From Lewinellaceae bacterium (GTDB lineage Bacteria > Bacteroidota > Bacteroidia > Chitinophagales > Saprospiraceae), in NCBI GenBank assembly GCA_020636045.1, contig JACJYP010000003.1:124001-188000 (forward strand): DNA of 64,000 nt, written 5' to 3'. The notes beneath the pieces were generated by a model that did not search any database, had not been told where the DNA came from, and was given only the letters and a program-made list of their open reading frames with translations. A program made the position numbers and the translations under genes. The stretch's first letter is position 1, and each line of letters starts with the position of its first letter. Positions 44,541 through 53,495 of the stretch are shown here, one piece after another.

Positions 44541-44580
44541 CGGCCGCCGTTCGTTCGCAATGGCGGCCGTTTCTTTTTTG
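44541..44580 (+). terminator. Intrinsic terminator upstream of xseA
   Basis: 8-bp stem CGGCCGCC (44541-44548) / GGCGGCCG (44562-44569), followed by TTTCTTTTTT. It can end the DUF3089 transcript. The rest of the 278-bp gap to xseA shows nothing else certain. Confidence 0.65.
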
Positions 44581-44695
44581 CCAACGAAAGCCGTCGTTTT
44601 CAGGAAACATGCCGGACGGAGTAGACAAAGTATTTTCCGAAAATATCTTTCTTTTACACTGCTCATGCCTATGACTTGTGACAAACGACACGCCC

Positions 44696-45967
44696 ATGAC
44701 GCACTACAGCCTTTATGACCTGAATGAACATATCCGCCGGGTGCTGGCGCTGAATTTTCAGCAGCCTGTGTGGATCACCGCCGAGATCGCCCAACTGGGG
44801 CAGTCGCGCGGGCATCTGTATCTCGATCTGGTACAAAAAGGCGAAGGCGATGAACTGATTGCGCAGGCGCAGGCGGTGCTGTGGGCTGGCGATCTGCGAA
44901 AAATGCGGGCGAGGCTGGCATCTGACCTGGACGCCGTTCTGCGCGAAGGGCAGGAGGTAAAAATGCAGATCACCGTTGATTTTCACGAGCGCTACGGGCT
45001 CAAACTCGTCATCGCCGACCTCGATCCGGCCTACACGTTCGGCCAACTCGAATTGAAACGGCGGCAGACGATCGAAACGCTGCGCGGGCTGGACCTGCTG
45101 GAGCGCAACCGCAGGCAGCCCCTGCCGAAAGTGTTGCAGCGCATTGCCGTGATCAGTTCGGAAAACGCGGCAGGTTTTCGCGATTTTCAGGAGCACCTGA
45201 CGCAAAATGCCTTTGGTTACGGCTTTTCCTGCCGCCTGTTCGCTTCCTCCGTGCAGGGCAAAAACGCAGAAGCGGAACTATTGGAAGCCCTGCAGACGAT
45301 CGATACCACACGCTTCGATTGCATTGTGATCGTCCGTGGCGGCGGCGCCCGGCTCGACCTGTCGGCGTTCGACGGGCTGGAGTTGTGCAAACGCGTCGCA
45401 CAGATGCCCCTGCCTGTGTTCACCGGCATCGGCCACGATGTGGACGAAACCGTGCTCGACCTCGTTGCGCACGCAGCCCTGAAAACCCCGACGGCGGTAG
45501 CGGATTTCCTGTTGCAGCACAACCTGTCCTTTGAAAACGAACTCCTGCAACTGGCCGCCCGGCTGCGCAGCGCCGGCGATCAGCAATTGAAGATCAGCCA
45601 GTTGGAATTGCAACAGGCTGAGCAGGCCTTGCGCTGGAATGCAGGTGCACAGTTGCGCGCTTCATTCGAACGGGTCGATCGCATAGCGGAAACGCTGCCG
45701 CAGATCGTCCGCGCCCGGCTGCGCGGACAGGCGCAAAAACTGGAGGCTGCCGAGGCTGTTTGCCTGGCCCTGCACCCGGAAAACGTGCTGAAACGCGGAT
45801 ACAGCATGACTTATAAAGACGGAAAACCCCTGATGGATGCTTCGGAAGTGGCATCCGGCGACCTGCTGGAAACGGTACTCCTGAAAGGGACGGTGCTTTC
45901 AAAAAGTGTGGGTCGCAAGCGGAATGCCGCCCGCGACCCACGCGATGGAAAAGATGACCGGTCCTGA
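44696..45967 (+). CDS. xseA: Exodeoxyribonuclease VII large subunit
   Basis: Catalytic subunit of exonuclease VII. The N-terminal OB fold (SLYDLNEHIRRVLALNF, GHLYLDLVQKG) is followed by the nuclease core (PKVLQRIAVISSENAAGFRDF, DCIVIVRGGGARLDLSAFDGLELCKR, FTGIGHDVDETVLDLVAHAALKTPTAVADFL), a coiled-coil and the C-terminal NVLKRGYSMTYKDGKPL motif. 423 aa from ATG 44696; an in-frame GTG six codons upstream is possible. xseB is not adjacent. Its 3' end hides a terminator for the convergent M48 gene. Confidence 0.95.
   Translation: MTHYSLYDLNEHIRRVLALNFQQPVWITAEIAQLGQSRGHLYLDLVQKGEGDELIAQAQAVLWAGDLRKMRARLASDLDAVLREGQEVKMQITVDFHERYGLKLVIADLDPAYTFGQLELKRRQTIETLRGLDLLERNRRQPLPKVLQRIAVISSENAAGFRDFQEHLTQNAFGYGFSCRLFASSVQGKNAEAELLEALQTIDTTRFDCIVIVRGGGARLDLSAFDGLELCKRVAQMPLPVFTGIGHDVDETVLDLVAHAALKTPTAVADFLLQHNLSFENELLQLAARLRSAGDQQLKISQLELQQAEQALRWNAGAQLRASFERVDRIAETLPQIVRARLRGQAQKLEAAEAVCLALHPENVLKRGYSMTYKDGKPLMDASEVASGDLLETVLLKGTVLSKSVGRKRNAARDPRDGKDDRS
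45901..45941 (-). terminator. Terminator of the M48 gene inside xseA
   Basis: Minus-strand stem GTGGGTCGC (45941-45933) / GCGACCCAC (45916-45908) with an inner GCGG/CCGC pairing, followed by TTTTT (45905-45901). It lies within the xseA 3' coding sequence, 30-70 nt beyond the M48 stop. Confidence 0.65.
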
Positions 45968-45969
45968 GA

Positions 45970-46794
45970 TCAGTTCTTGGAACTCGCAGGTACCGGATAT
46001 TTTTTGGCGTATGCGCGGGCGCGCGGCACCAGGCGGCGCAGCGTTTCGGAGCGTTTGGCCGGATCAGGGTGTGTGCTCATAAATTCCGGCGGGCGGCTGC
46101 CGCCGCCGGAATTCATGCGCTGCCAGAAGGGCGCCGCTTCGCTGGGGTTGTAGCCGGCCATGGCCATCAGGTACAGGCCGATCTCGTCGGCTTCGGATTC
46201 GTGTTTGCGGCTGAAGGGTAGCAAAACACCTATTTGAGCGCCGGCGCCGGCGGCAGTCATCAGCAGGTTGCGCGTAGCGGCGGGCTTTTGCGACAGCGCC
46301 AGATCGAGCGAAGTAAGTCCCAACTGGGCGACCAGGCCCTGACTCATGCGTTCATTGCCGTGATGGGCGAGCGCGTGGGCGATCTCGTGGCCCATGACCA
46401 CCGCAAGAGCGTCCTCGTTTTGTGTGACTTTCAGGATGCCGGTATACACGACCACCTTGCCGCCGGGCATGCAAAATGCGTTCACCGTATTCGGGTCGTC
46501 CACAACGTTGAACTCCCAGGCAAAATCTTTCAGTTCGGAGGCTTTTCCGATTGACCTGTAATATACTTCCGTGGCGGCTTTCAGGTCTTTGCCGACGCGG
46601 CGTACCAGATCGACCTGCGAGCCGGAAGCAAGTGTTTTGTTCTGGCTCAGGAAGGTTTTGTACTCACTGAAACTCAGCGAGTTAATGGTAGATGTAGGAA
46701 TAAGGTTCAGGGATTTGCGGCCCGTGAAGGCATTTTTCGAACATGCGAGCAGCATAAGCAGCATGAACAGGCTGAACGAGATTTTTTTCCACAT
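45970..46794 (-). CDS. M48-family metallopeptidase lipoprotein
   Basis: 274 aa with lipobox MLLAC (Cys18). Zinc site HEIAH (H136, E137, H140) in VMGHEIAHALAHHGNERMS and third ligand Glu in HESEADEIGLYLMAMAGYNP. Close to the LoiP/BepA-type periplasmic quality-control proteases but lacking TPRs. Ends with STHPDPAKRSETLR, typical of the group. ATG 46794; the upstream frame to 47067 is non-coding. The gene stops 2 nt from the xseA stop. Confidence 0.93.
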   Translation of the reverse strand: MWKKISFSLFMLLMLLACSKNAFTGRKSLNLIPTSTINSLSFSEYKTFLSQNKTLASGSQVDLVRRVGKDLKAATEVYYRSIGKASELKDFAWEFNVVDDPNTVNAFCMPGGKVVVYTGILKVTQNEDALAVVMGHEIAHALAHHGNERMSQGLVAQLGLTSLDLALSQKPAATRNLLMTAAGAGAQIGVLLPFSRKHESEADEIGLYLMAMAGYNPSEAAPFWQRMNSGGGSRPPEFMSTHPDPAKRSETLRRLVPRARAYAKKYPVPASSKN

Positions 46795-46973
46795 AAGAGT
46801 TGGATATTTTGTTTTCGGAAAAATATAACATTTCTGGGTGACGGCCTGAATTTCCGGGTGTCTTTTGATGACGGCACGCCGGAAAACATGGTCCGAACAC
46901 ACTGTATTAAACGTTAAAATTGCAAGGCTGTCACATCTCAGAGCGGACCTTAATACTCCGATAACACACGAAC

Positions 46974-48401
46974 TTACATCCCCAGCGACCACCCTTTCCG
47001 GTATTCCCGGCCGACAAATGCATTGGCACCTTCGAAATTGGTGATCCGCATGTTGGCGGCGTCCCATTCGAGGCGGATGCGGCCCGGGTAGTCGTAGGGC
47101 GCCCAGGAATCCTTCGTTTTGCCTTTTTGCAGTTTTTTGATGTCGTAGCAGCGCACGGCGAGGTTGCCGATCAGGATAGCCTCGGTAAGCGGCACGGCGT
47201 ATTCAAAGGGCGAAGAGGTCTTGCCTTCGCCTTTGCAGGCCCTTGCCCATACGGCCTGATGGCTGCCCTGATATCGGGGCTCCGTCGGGCGCGGCGGTTT
47301 GAAATCTTTCATCTTCGACGTGGGCAGCAGCGTGGCATCCTGGCCATAGATTCCGCAGAGTATCTTGCCTTTGCTGCCTTCGATCAGGGCGCCGCCGTCC
47401 CAGGAGCCGAAGGGCTCGTTGGAGCCGAGTTCGGCCGGACGCATGGGGCGCACGCCGCCGTCGTACCACCAGAGTTCGCAGGCGGGCATTTTACCGCGGG
47501 CAGGAAAATCCATACGTACAACCGATGAGGGCGGGCAACTGTCGGGATAATCGGCCTCCTGAAACTCGTCGGACCACACGGTAGTGGCGCTGGCCTCGAT
47601 GGAAGTCGGGTAACTGAGTTTAAGCGCACGGTACACGGGGTCGATGAGGTGACAACCCATGTCTCCGAGCGCGCCGGTGCCGAAATCCCACCAGCCACGC
47701 CAGCGGAACGGAAGGTAGCGCTCGCTGTAGCCTCTCATGGGCGCCGGCCCGAGCCAGAGGTCCCAATCGAGGCCGGCAGGCACGGGCTCTTGCGGCGGCA
47801 CGGGCACCCCCTGCGGCCATACGGGGCGGTTGGTCCACACATGCGCGCGTTTGACCTTGCCGATCACGCCCGACTGCACCCATTCCGCCAGTTCGGCGTT
47901 GCAATCCATGGAGGCACCCTGGTTGCCCATCTGGGTCACGACCTTGTATTTGCGGGCCGCTTCCAGCAGTTGCCGCGCTTCGCGGATGTTGTGGGTGAGC
48001 GGCTTTTCCACATACACGTGCTTGCCGAGTTGCATGGCTGCCACAGCCGCCACAGCATGGGTGTGGTCGGGTGTGGTCACCATCACCGCGTCGATGTCGC
48101 GGCCTGCGGTGTCGAGCATTTCCCGGAAATCGCGGAAACGCGGCACTTTGGGAAATTCCTCGTAGGCGTCGACGGCGCGGCGGTCATCGACGTCACAGAA
48201 GGCGACGAATGTTTCGGTGGCTTTCAGTGCGCGGATGTGGTCGCCGGCCTTGCCGCCTGCGCCGACAAGGGCGATGTTCAGGCGGTCGCTGGGCGGAATG
48301 TAGCCTTTCCCGCCGAGCACGAATCGGGGCACGAGGGTGAAGGCGGCAGCGGCTTTGCCGCCGGTTTTGAGGAAATCGCGACGCGTATGGAATTTTTTCA
48401 T
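46974..48401 (-). CDS. Tat-exported Gfo/Idh/MocA-family oxidoreductase
   Basis: 475 aa. The N-terminus has a twin-arginine signal (FHTRRDFLKTGGKAAAAFTL). A Rossmann domain follows (NIALVGAGGKAGDHI, DAVMVTTPDHTH, GKHVYVEKPLTHN), then the GFO_IDH_MocA C-terminal domain (DFGTGALGDMGCHLIDPV). Such exported members act on sugars or glycosides with bound NAD(P), in periplasm. The substrate is not evident. ATG 48401 is chosen for the Tat signal. M48 follows after 179 nt. Confidence 0.92.
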   Translation of the reverse strand: MKKFHTRRDFLKTGGKAAAAFTLVPRFVLGGKGYIPPSDRLNIALVGAGGKAGDHIRALKATETFVAFCDVDDRRAVDAYEEFPKVPRFRDFREMLDTAGRDIDAVMVTTPDHTHAVAAVAAMQLGKHVYVEKPLTHNIREARQLLEAARKYKVVTQMGNQGASMDCNAELAEWVQSGVIGKVKRAHVWTNRPVWPQGVPVPPQEPVPAGLDWDLWLGPAPMRGYSERYLPFRWRGWWDFGTGALGDMGCHLIDPVYRALKLSYPTSIEASATTVWSDEFQEADYPDSCPPSSVVRMDFPARGKMPACELWWYDGGVRPMRPAELGSNEPFGSWDGGALIEGSKGKILCGIYGQDATLLPTSKMKDFKPPRPTEPRYQGSHQAVWARACKGEGKTSSPFEYAVPLTEAILIGNLAVRCYDIKKLQKGKTKDSWAPYDYPGRIRLEWDAANMRITNFEGANAFVGREYRKGWSLGM

Positions 48402-48546
48402 GGCATGTACCCGTAACACCTGCCATTCGCAGGCGCGGTAAATGTAGCCAAGTCGCCGCAAAAAAGAAACGGCAGGCGCCCGCGATCGGGACGCCTGCCG
48501 GTAAATGAGTGATGGGAAGGAATAAATATGAAGCGCGGCTATCGGA

Positions 48547-49566
48547 TTATTTTACTGCCGTCATCATTTTGCATTGCCGGAAAGTACCGTTTTCATTCAC
48601 TACCTGCAGTTGGTAGATGTAGTTGGCGGTGGGGAGACCCAGCGCCTCGGTGTCAACAGCGATTTCCTGGTTTCCGGCGAGCATTTCGCCCTGATCGAGG
48701 GTGGCGAGTTTTTGGCCGTTGATGTCGAACAGGTCGATCTGTACTTTGGAGCGGTTATTAAGGGTGAAGGGGATTACCGTTTGACCGGCATATGGGTTGG
48801 GGAAGTTTTGGCCGAGTTTGAACTGGCCACCGGTTTCGGGTTCGACGGAGGCATATCCGGAGACGCCGTTGCCCTGCACGGTTACTTCGAGGAAACTGTC
48901 GTAGCCGCCGGTGTCGGGGTTGGCGGTAAGCGTAGCGAGTTGCAGGTTGTATCCGTCGGCGAAAATGTTGTCCTGGTTATAGTTGAGCGGGTCGGCGCCT
49001 TTGGTATAAAGACCGGGGTTGGCGGCGTATATGGCGTTCTTCTCGGCGATCGGGAAAGTAAGCTGGGAAATGGCTTTGTACATGGAACTCACATACACCT
49101 GAAAGTGGATATGGCAGATGCGGCCGGTGTACCAGCCCGGAAAAATGGTGATGAACTCCGCTTCACCGTTCACATCGGTCATTTGATAACCGCGGAGATA
49201 GGTGAGGCCCGCCTGACCGGGATTGTTGTTCTGACTATAGCCGGAGTAGAGTCCGTCTTTGTCACAATGCCATATGTTTACCCGCACGTTTTGCATGGGC
49301 AGGCAATTGGCCGAGCCGATAATACGGACTTTGAGGTTGAGTTGCGCGCCGGTTTTGTTTTCGCGGACATCCTGGCGGAAAAAGGCGGGATTTTCCGTGA
49401 GGTCGAGCGGGAATGGGCCTTCCGTTTCCGAAGGGATCAGTTCGCAGTTGACGCCGCCGCCGAAGCCTCTCTGTTGCTTTTTGGGCCGCGCACTGACATC
49501 AGAGGGTAGCATGAATGAGCCGATACCCGCCATTCCGAGGCTTTTGAGAAAATCTTTTCTGTTCAT
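48547..49566 (-). CDS. Intradiol ring-cleavage dioxygenase-like protein with T9SS sorting domain
   Basis: 339 aa. An N-terminal signal-like stretch (NRKDFLKSLGMAGIGSFML) precedes an intradiol dioxygenase domain (about 40-230). It has ETEGPFPLD, VNIWHCDKDGLYSGYS, YLRGYQMTDVNGEAEF and FPGWYTGRICHIHFQVY. Candidate iron ligands are Y107 or Y110, Y146, H152 and H154. The C-terminal 85 residues are a type IX sorting domain (NFPNPYAGQTVIPFTL, KVQIDLFDINGQKLAT). It is likely a surface protein acting on aromatic or catechol substrates. ATG 49566; a TTG two codons upstream is possible. Two GAAC dyads lie just upstream. Confidence 0.9.
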   Translation of the reverse strand: MNRKDFLKSLGMAGIGSFMLPSDVSARPKKQQRGFGGGVNCELIPSETEGPFPLDLTENPAFFRQDVRENKTGAQLNLKVRIIGSANCLPMQNVRVNIWHCDKDGLYSGYSQNNNPGQAGLTYLRGYQMTDVNGEAEFITIFPGWYTGRICHIHFQVYVSSMYKAISQLTFPIAEKNAIYAANPGLYTKGADPLNYNQDNIFADGYNLQLATLTANPDTGGYDSFLEVTVQGNGVSGYASVEPETGGQFKLGQNFPNPYAGQTVIPFTLNNRSKVQIDLFDINGQKLATLDQGEMLAGNQEIAVDTEALGLPTANYIYQLQVVNENGTFRQCKMMTAVK

Positions 49567-49579
49567 ATCCAAAGTGTTA

Positions 49580-49620
49580 AGAACGTGTTCGGGGTTTTTA
49601 CGCCGGCCCGAACACGTTCT
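49580..49620. promoter_or_regulatory. Paired GAAC dyads / 14-bp inverted repeat upstream of the dioxygenase
   Basis: A 14-bp perfect stem (49580-49593 with 49607-49620). Each arm is itself a palindrome: GAACGTGTTC at 49581-49590 and GAACACGTTC at 49610-49619, with centres 29 bp apart. No U-tract follows in the minus direction, so an operator is likelier than a terminator (inference). Confidence 0.5.
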
Positions 49621-49764
49621 AAGTGAAATAGAAGAACCGCCAAATATCCGGCGGGGGCCAGATCGTCCGTGGCACCAGTTGTCACATAAGACAAAAATGC
49701 AATGGGCGAACGGGGAAAGGCAAAAAACTGCGGTAAAGGGTAAAAATGTTGCGGTATACGCCGC

Positions 49765-50460
49765 TTATTCTTTTCCAAACACACTGAAAAATGCCGTTTC
49801 GTAAGTCCTGCCCAGCGGAATATCGATACTGGCAATGCGCAGCATTTTGTTGCGGACGTGCTCGATCCGGCTCAGGGGTACGATGAAAGACCGGTGCACC
49901 CGCACGAACTCACCGGCGGGCAACTTTTCATGCATGGCTTTCATGGTCATGCGCGTCACCACAGGTTCGCCCTGTGCACGATGCACCCTGATGTAATCGT
50001 CCAGCCCTTCGATGTACAGGATATCAGCGAACGGAATCCTGACGAGGCTGTAATCCGACCGGATATGCAGGGCCTGTTCTTGTGGAGAAGAAGCAGTATT
50101 GCGCATCCGGTAGTATTCCTGCGCCCTCCGGGCGGCCTGCATAAAACGGTCGAACGTATACGGCTTGAGCAGGTAGTCGATGGCGCTGAGATTGAAGCCT
50201 TCCACGGCATATTCACTATAAGCGGTAGTGAAAATCACCATCGTTTCCTGGCGGATGGACTTGTAAAAATCAAGGCCCGACTGCGAGGGCATGCGGATGT
50301 CGAGAAAAAGGAGGTCGACGGGAAACCTGATCAGGTGGCGCTGCGCCTCGTCGGCGCGGGTGAAGGTCTTCTCCAGCGTCAGAAAATCGGTCCGTCCGCA
50401 AAAATTATCCAGAATTTTCAGTGCAGGCGGCTCGTCGTCGAGTGCTATGGCCTTGATCAT
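49765..50460 (-). CDS. LytTR-family response regulator
   Basis: 231 aa. Receiver domain (1-120) with acidic pocket DDE (8-10), phosphoacceptor D54 (LLFLDIRMP), the T/A switch (FTTAYSEYA) and conserved Lys (LLKPYTF). LytTR DNA-binding domain from about 130 (YSLVRIPFADILYIEGLDDYIRVH, VRVHRSFIVPLSRI). It is partner to the adjacent sensor kinase, which it overlaps by 4 nt (ATGA). LytTR regulators commonly control exported or surface functions; targets unknown here. Confidence 0.95.
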   Translation of the reverse strand: MIKAIALDDEPPALKILDNFCGRTDFLTLEKTFTRADEAQRHLIRFPVDLLFLDIRMPSQSGLDFYKSIRQETMVIFTTAYSEYAVEGFNLSAIDYLLKPYTFDRFMQAARRAQEYYRMRNTASSPQEQALHIRSDYSLVRIPFADILYIEGLDDYIRVHRAQGEPVVTRMTMKAMHEKLPAGEFVRVHRSFIVPLSRIEHVRNKMLRIASIDIPLGRTYETAFFSVFGKE

Positions 50461-51479
50461 GTCAGTTCCAGCGTCAGGGAAACGCGAAATTGCCGCTCAT
50501 CTTCCGAGATGCCCAGCGTGTGTTTGCCGGGGTACAGCAGTTGCAGGCGTTCCCGCGTATTGGCGACCCCCAGGCCGGTCGCCTCTTCGGCCGACGGCAC
50601 AACGGGTACCTTGTTGTTCGCTACTTCGAGGTGCAGGGCGTTTCCGTTCAACGCGATCGCTATGCGAATATCCGAATCCTGTTCGGGATTGACGCCGTAT
50701 TTGAAAGCGTTTTCAACAAAAGGGATGAGCACGAGCGGGGCGATCATTTTTCCGGCGGCACTGCCCGTCACGGAAAAATCCGTCCTGACGGTGTCACCAA
50801 AGCGGAATTTTTGCAGTTCGATGTAATCGCGAATGTATCCCAGTTCCCGGTCAAGCGGCACAAGATCGCGGCCGGCTTCGCTGGTGACATAGCGCATCAT
50901 GCCGGAGAGTTTTGCAACGGCTTCGGGCGTATCATCGGATTTTTCGATGGCCAGCGAGTAAATACTGTTCAGCGTATTGAATAAAAAATGCGGGTTGATC
51001 TGGGCGCGCAGAAACGACAGTTCGGCATTCAGTTTTTCCTGTTCCGTTTGCTGCCAGCGGGTGTTGATGCGCAGCAGCAGGGCGATAAAAAACGCCAGGG
51101 AGAACCGCAGCAAATTGTGGCTGATGTGCGGGGCGATCCCCCGGTTGGGAGGCGGCATCGACGGTCGGGCGTTCGGAACCGGGGGAGCCTGCAACGGAAA
51201 GATCAGGTTCGGTATCCAGGCGATCAGTGCAAAACCGGCCAGCACGCAAAGGGAAAAGAAGAAATACTTCCTGTTAAAATACAAACGCGGCACCAGCAGC
51301 AGGTAGTTGATGTAGAAAAACAGGATGGTCAGCAGATAACTGCTAAGGTCACGCAGGTTGCTGGAACGCCGGAAATATTCAGCCAGGTCGGCGTCGCCGA
51401 GCGAGAACAATACCGGCAGCGCCAGAAAAGCGGCACAGGCAAGTACGTGGATCAGTATGGTGCGTATCTGGCTGTTCAC
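50457..51479 (-). CDS. LytS-type sensor histidine kinase
   Basis: 340 aa with four membrane segments (about 8-27, 45-63, 70-92 and 122-138), then a His_kinase domain: QINPHFLFNTLNSIYSLA with phosphorylated H164, and an HATPase (PLVLIPFVENAFKYGVN, GLGVANTRERLQLLYPGKH). The start is GTG 51479. It overlaps the response regulator gene by 4 nt. Input signal unknown: no extracellular sensor domain beyond loops. Confidence 0.94.
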   Translation of the reverse strand: MNSQIRTILIHVLACAAFLALPVLFSLGDADLAEYFRRSSNLRDLSSYLLTILFFYINYLLLVPRLYFNRKYFFFSLCVLAGFALIAWIPNLIFPLQAPPVPNARPSMPPPNRGIAPHISHNLLRFSLAFFIALLLRINTRWQQTEQEKLNAELSFLRAQINPHFLFNTLNSIYSLAIEKSDDTPEAVAKLSGMMRYVTSEAGRDLVPLDRELGYIRDYIELQKFRFGDTVRTDFSVTGSAAGKMIAPLVLIPFVENAFKYGVNPEQDSDIRIAIALNGNALHLEVANNKVPVVPSAEEATGLGVANTRERLQLLYPGKHTLGISEDERQFRVSLTLELT

Positions 51480-51593
51480 AACCCTTGCAATAGTTACGGC
51501 GTTGCCAGCTGTCGGGCGATGCCTTCATCCAAAGGTACACACCACGCCTGCTTGCGCAGCAAAATAGCGGCCATTGCGGGAAATGTGCCGGAG

Positions 51594-51642
51594 TTAGGAA
51601 CGATCAAATAATAAAGCAGCCTAATTATTTGATCGTTCCTAA
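51594..51642. repeat. 19-bp perfect inverted repeat between trpS and the kinase gene
   Basis: Arms 51594-51612 and 51624-51642 (TTAGGAACGATCAAATAAT and its complement) around an 11-nt loop. It follows the trpS stop on the minus strand by 10 nt. It has no U-tract beyond the stem's own AT-rich part. Probably a terminator for trpS, or an operator for the kinase/regulator pair. Confidence 0.7.
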
Positions 51643-51652
51643 ATACACAGGT

Positions 51653-52654
51653 TTACTTCAGATTCGGCAGGCCGGTCAGTTCGCGCACTTCGCGCATGGT
51701 TTGCTGTGCGCGCTTGCGTACTTCGGCGCTCGAATCCTGGATCATCGATTTTACCTTGCGTTTGTCGGCGTTCAGTTCGGCCAGTTTTTCGCGGAAGGGA
51801 CCCACCAGTGCCACCAGCGCTTCGGCTACTTCTTCCTTCAGTGCGCTGTATTTCAGCGTGCCGGCTTTGTATTCGGCCATGAGGGCATCGTGGGCATCGG
51901 TGCGGCCCGTCGCGCGGAGCAGGGTAAACAGGTTTTCTATACCCGGACTCATTTCGCCCGCAGGCGTATCACCGGTGTCGGTCACGGCCGACCGCACCTG
52001 TTTGCGGATGCGCTCGTCGTCGCCGAAAAGGTTGATATAGTGCTTTTCACCGAGGCTTTTGCCCATCTTTTTGTTCGGATCGGCAGTAGAGAGGATCTTG
52101 GGCGTTTCGGTAAACAACGGCTCCGGGTGCACGAAATATTCTTTTCCGAATTGATAATTGAAGCGCTGAGCGATATTGCGCGACAATTCCAGATGCTGCT
52201 CCTGATCCTTTCCTACCGGCACGTAGTCGGTATGGTACATCAGGATATCGGCGGCCTGCAATACGGGATAAATGAACAGCCCGGAACTTACAAAACCATC
52301 CTTGTCCTTTTCGAGCAGTTGTTTAGTCTTGTCCTTGAACTGCGTCATGCGGTTCAACTCGCCGTACGAAGCAACGCCGCCCAGCACCCACGACAGCTCA
52401 ACGTGCTCGGGCACCATGCTCTGCACGAACAGGTTTTCGGGCTTGACGCCGCAGGCCAGCAGATAGAACACCATTTTCCAGATGTTTTCGCGCAACTGAT
52501 CCGCCTTGTAGGGCATCGTCATGGAGTGGTAATCTACCACACAGTAGGTGCACTCGTACTCATCTTGCAATTGCACCCAGTTCTTGACGGCGCCAAAGTA
52601 GTTGCCAAGGTGCAGATCGCCGGTCGGCTGAATGCCAGAGAAGATGTTTTTCAT
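51653..52654 (-). CDS. trpS: Tryptophanyl-tRNA synthetase
   Basis: Class I synthetase charging tRNA-Trp. IFSGIQPTGDLHLGNYFGA contains the HIGH-equivalent HLGN, and KKMGKSLG is the KMSKS loop. Trp-site motifs such as DYHSMTM, YPVLQAADILMYHTDYVPVGKDQEQHLEL and the C-terminal VRKRAQQTMREVRELTGL are present. 333 aa, normal. It follows ridA by 39 nt on the same strand. A long inverted repeat lies just after its stop. Confidence 0.97.
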   Translation of the reverse strand: MKNIFSGIQPTGDLHLGNYFGAVKNWVQLQDEYECTYCVVDYHSMTMPYKADQLRENIWKMVFYLLACGVKPENLFVQSMVPEHVELSWVLGGVASYGELNRMTQFKDKTKQLLEKDKDGFVSSGLFIYPVLQAADILMYHTDYVPVGKDQEQHLELSRNIAQRFNYQFGKEYFVHPEPLFTETPKILSTADPNKKMGKSLGEKHYINLFGDDERIRKQVRSAVTDTGDTPAGEMSPGIENLFTLLRATGRTDAHDALMAEYKAGTLKYSALKEEVAEALVALVGPFREKLAELNADKRKVKSMIQDSSAEVRKRAQQTMREVRELTGLPNLK

Positions 52655-52693
52655 GAGTGAGTGTGGTTGAAATGTTTGTTTGGTTCTGGTTTC

Positions 52694-53074
52694 TTACAGC
52701 CCCGCGATCACCGATATCTCGATGTTCACAAATTTGGGCAATTCGGATACCTGCACCAGTTCGCGGGCAGGGGCAAATTCCGGTTTGAAGTATTCTCCGT
52801 ACACTGCGTTGATGCGTCCGAACATGTTCATGTCCTTGACGAAAACGGTCGCTTTCAGCACCTTTTCCAGTCCCGATCCGGCGGCTTCCAGGATGCCCTG
52901 CACGTTTTTGAGCACGCGGTGCGTTTCGGTTTCGATGTCGTCGAGCACCAGTTCTCCGCTTTCGGGGTCAAGGGCGATCTGGCCGGAAACATAGAGGATG
53001 CCATTGTGTGCGACGGCCTGGTTATAGGGGCCGATGGGAAGCGGCGCTACGGGGGTGTTGATAAGTTGTTTCAT
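52694..53074 (-). CDS. ridA: RidA-family reactive intermediate/imine deaminase
   Basis: 126 aa homotrimeric-type deaminase. It hydrolyses reactive enamines/imines from PLP-dependent serine/threonine dehydratase reactions. Motifs: GPYNQAVAHNGILYVSGQIALDP, ETHRVLKNVQGILEAAG, VLKATVFVKDM, and PARELVQVSELPKFVNIEISVIA, with the catalytic Arg in PAR. Upstream of trpS in the same direction. Its own upstream region (53075-53234) holds no further gene. Confidence 0.95.
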   Translation of the reverse strand: MKQLINTPVAPLPIGPYNQAVAHNGILYVSGQIALDPESGELVLDDIETETHRVLKNVQGILEAAGSGLEKVLKATVFVKDMNMFGRINAVYGEYFKPEFAPARELVQVSELPKFVNIEISVIAGL

Positions 53075-53234
53075 GCGTTCAAATGGGTGCTGTGCTGCTT
53101 TTGCGGCATAAAAAGAAGAAACAATACTGGGCGACGGAAAAGCGCGAAGGTGCCGCCCCTAAACAGAAAAAGCCCCACAGCATCCCGCGTACGGGACTGG
53201 AGCCTCCTCAAATGCAGGGAATGGAAGGGTGCGG

Positions 53235-53441
53235 TTACGCTTCTGCGGTATCCTCGCTTCCTTGCCCCGGTACCAACACCTGGCCGCGGTAGTACAGGTC
53301 GCCGTTCACCACATAGGCGTGGTGCAGCAGGTGCGGTTCGCCGGTCGTTTTGCACGTGGCGATTTGCGGAACTTCAGTTTTGTAGTGCGTGCGGCGTGCG
53401 CGCTTGCGGCGCTTGGAGTGCCGCCATTTAGGATTTGGCAT
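53235..53441 (-). CDS. rpmF: 50S ribosomal protein L32
   Basis: 68 aa starting MPNPKWRHSKRRKRARRTHYK, diagnostic of L32. It has a single Cys (ATCKTTGEPHLLHHAY), so it is the non-zinc-ribbon form. The C-terminus has a short acidic extension. It follows the DUF177 gene by 54 nt, the common yceD-rpmF arrangement, and shares its promoter. Confidence 0.97.
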   Translation of the reverse strand: MPNPKWRHSKRRKRARRTHYKTEVPQIATCKTTGEPHLLHHAYVVNGDLYYRGQVLVPGQGSEDTAEA

Positions 53442-53495
53442 GGCCTTATTGTTTTTTCCCGCCTTCGCCGAGGCTATGGCAGGTACATTATTACG

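Noticed and set aside
45908..45941. Regulatory RNA hairpin within xseA
   Set aside because: The T5 on the minus strand just beyond the M48 stop makes a terminator the simpler explanation.
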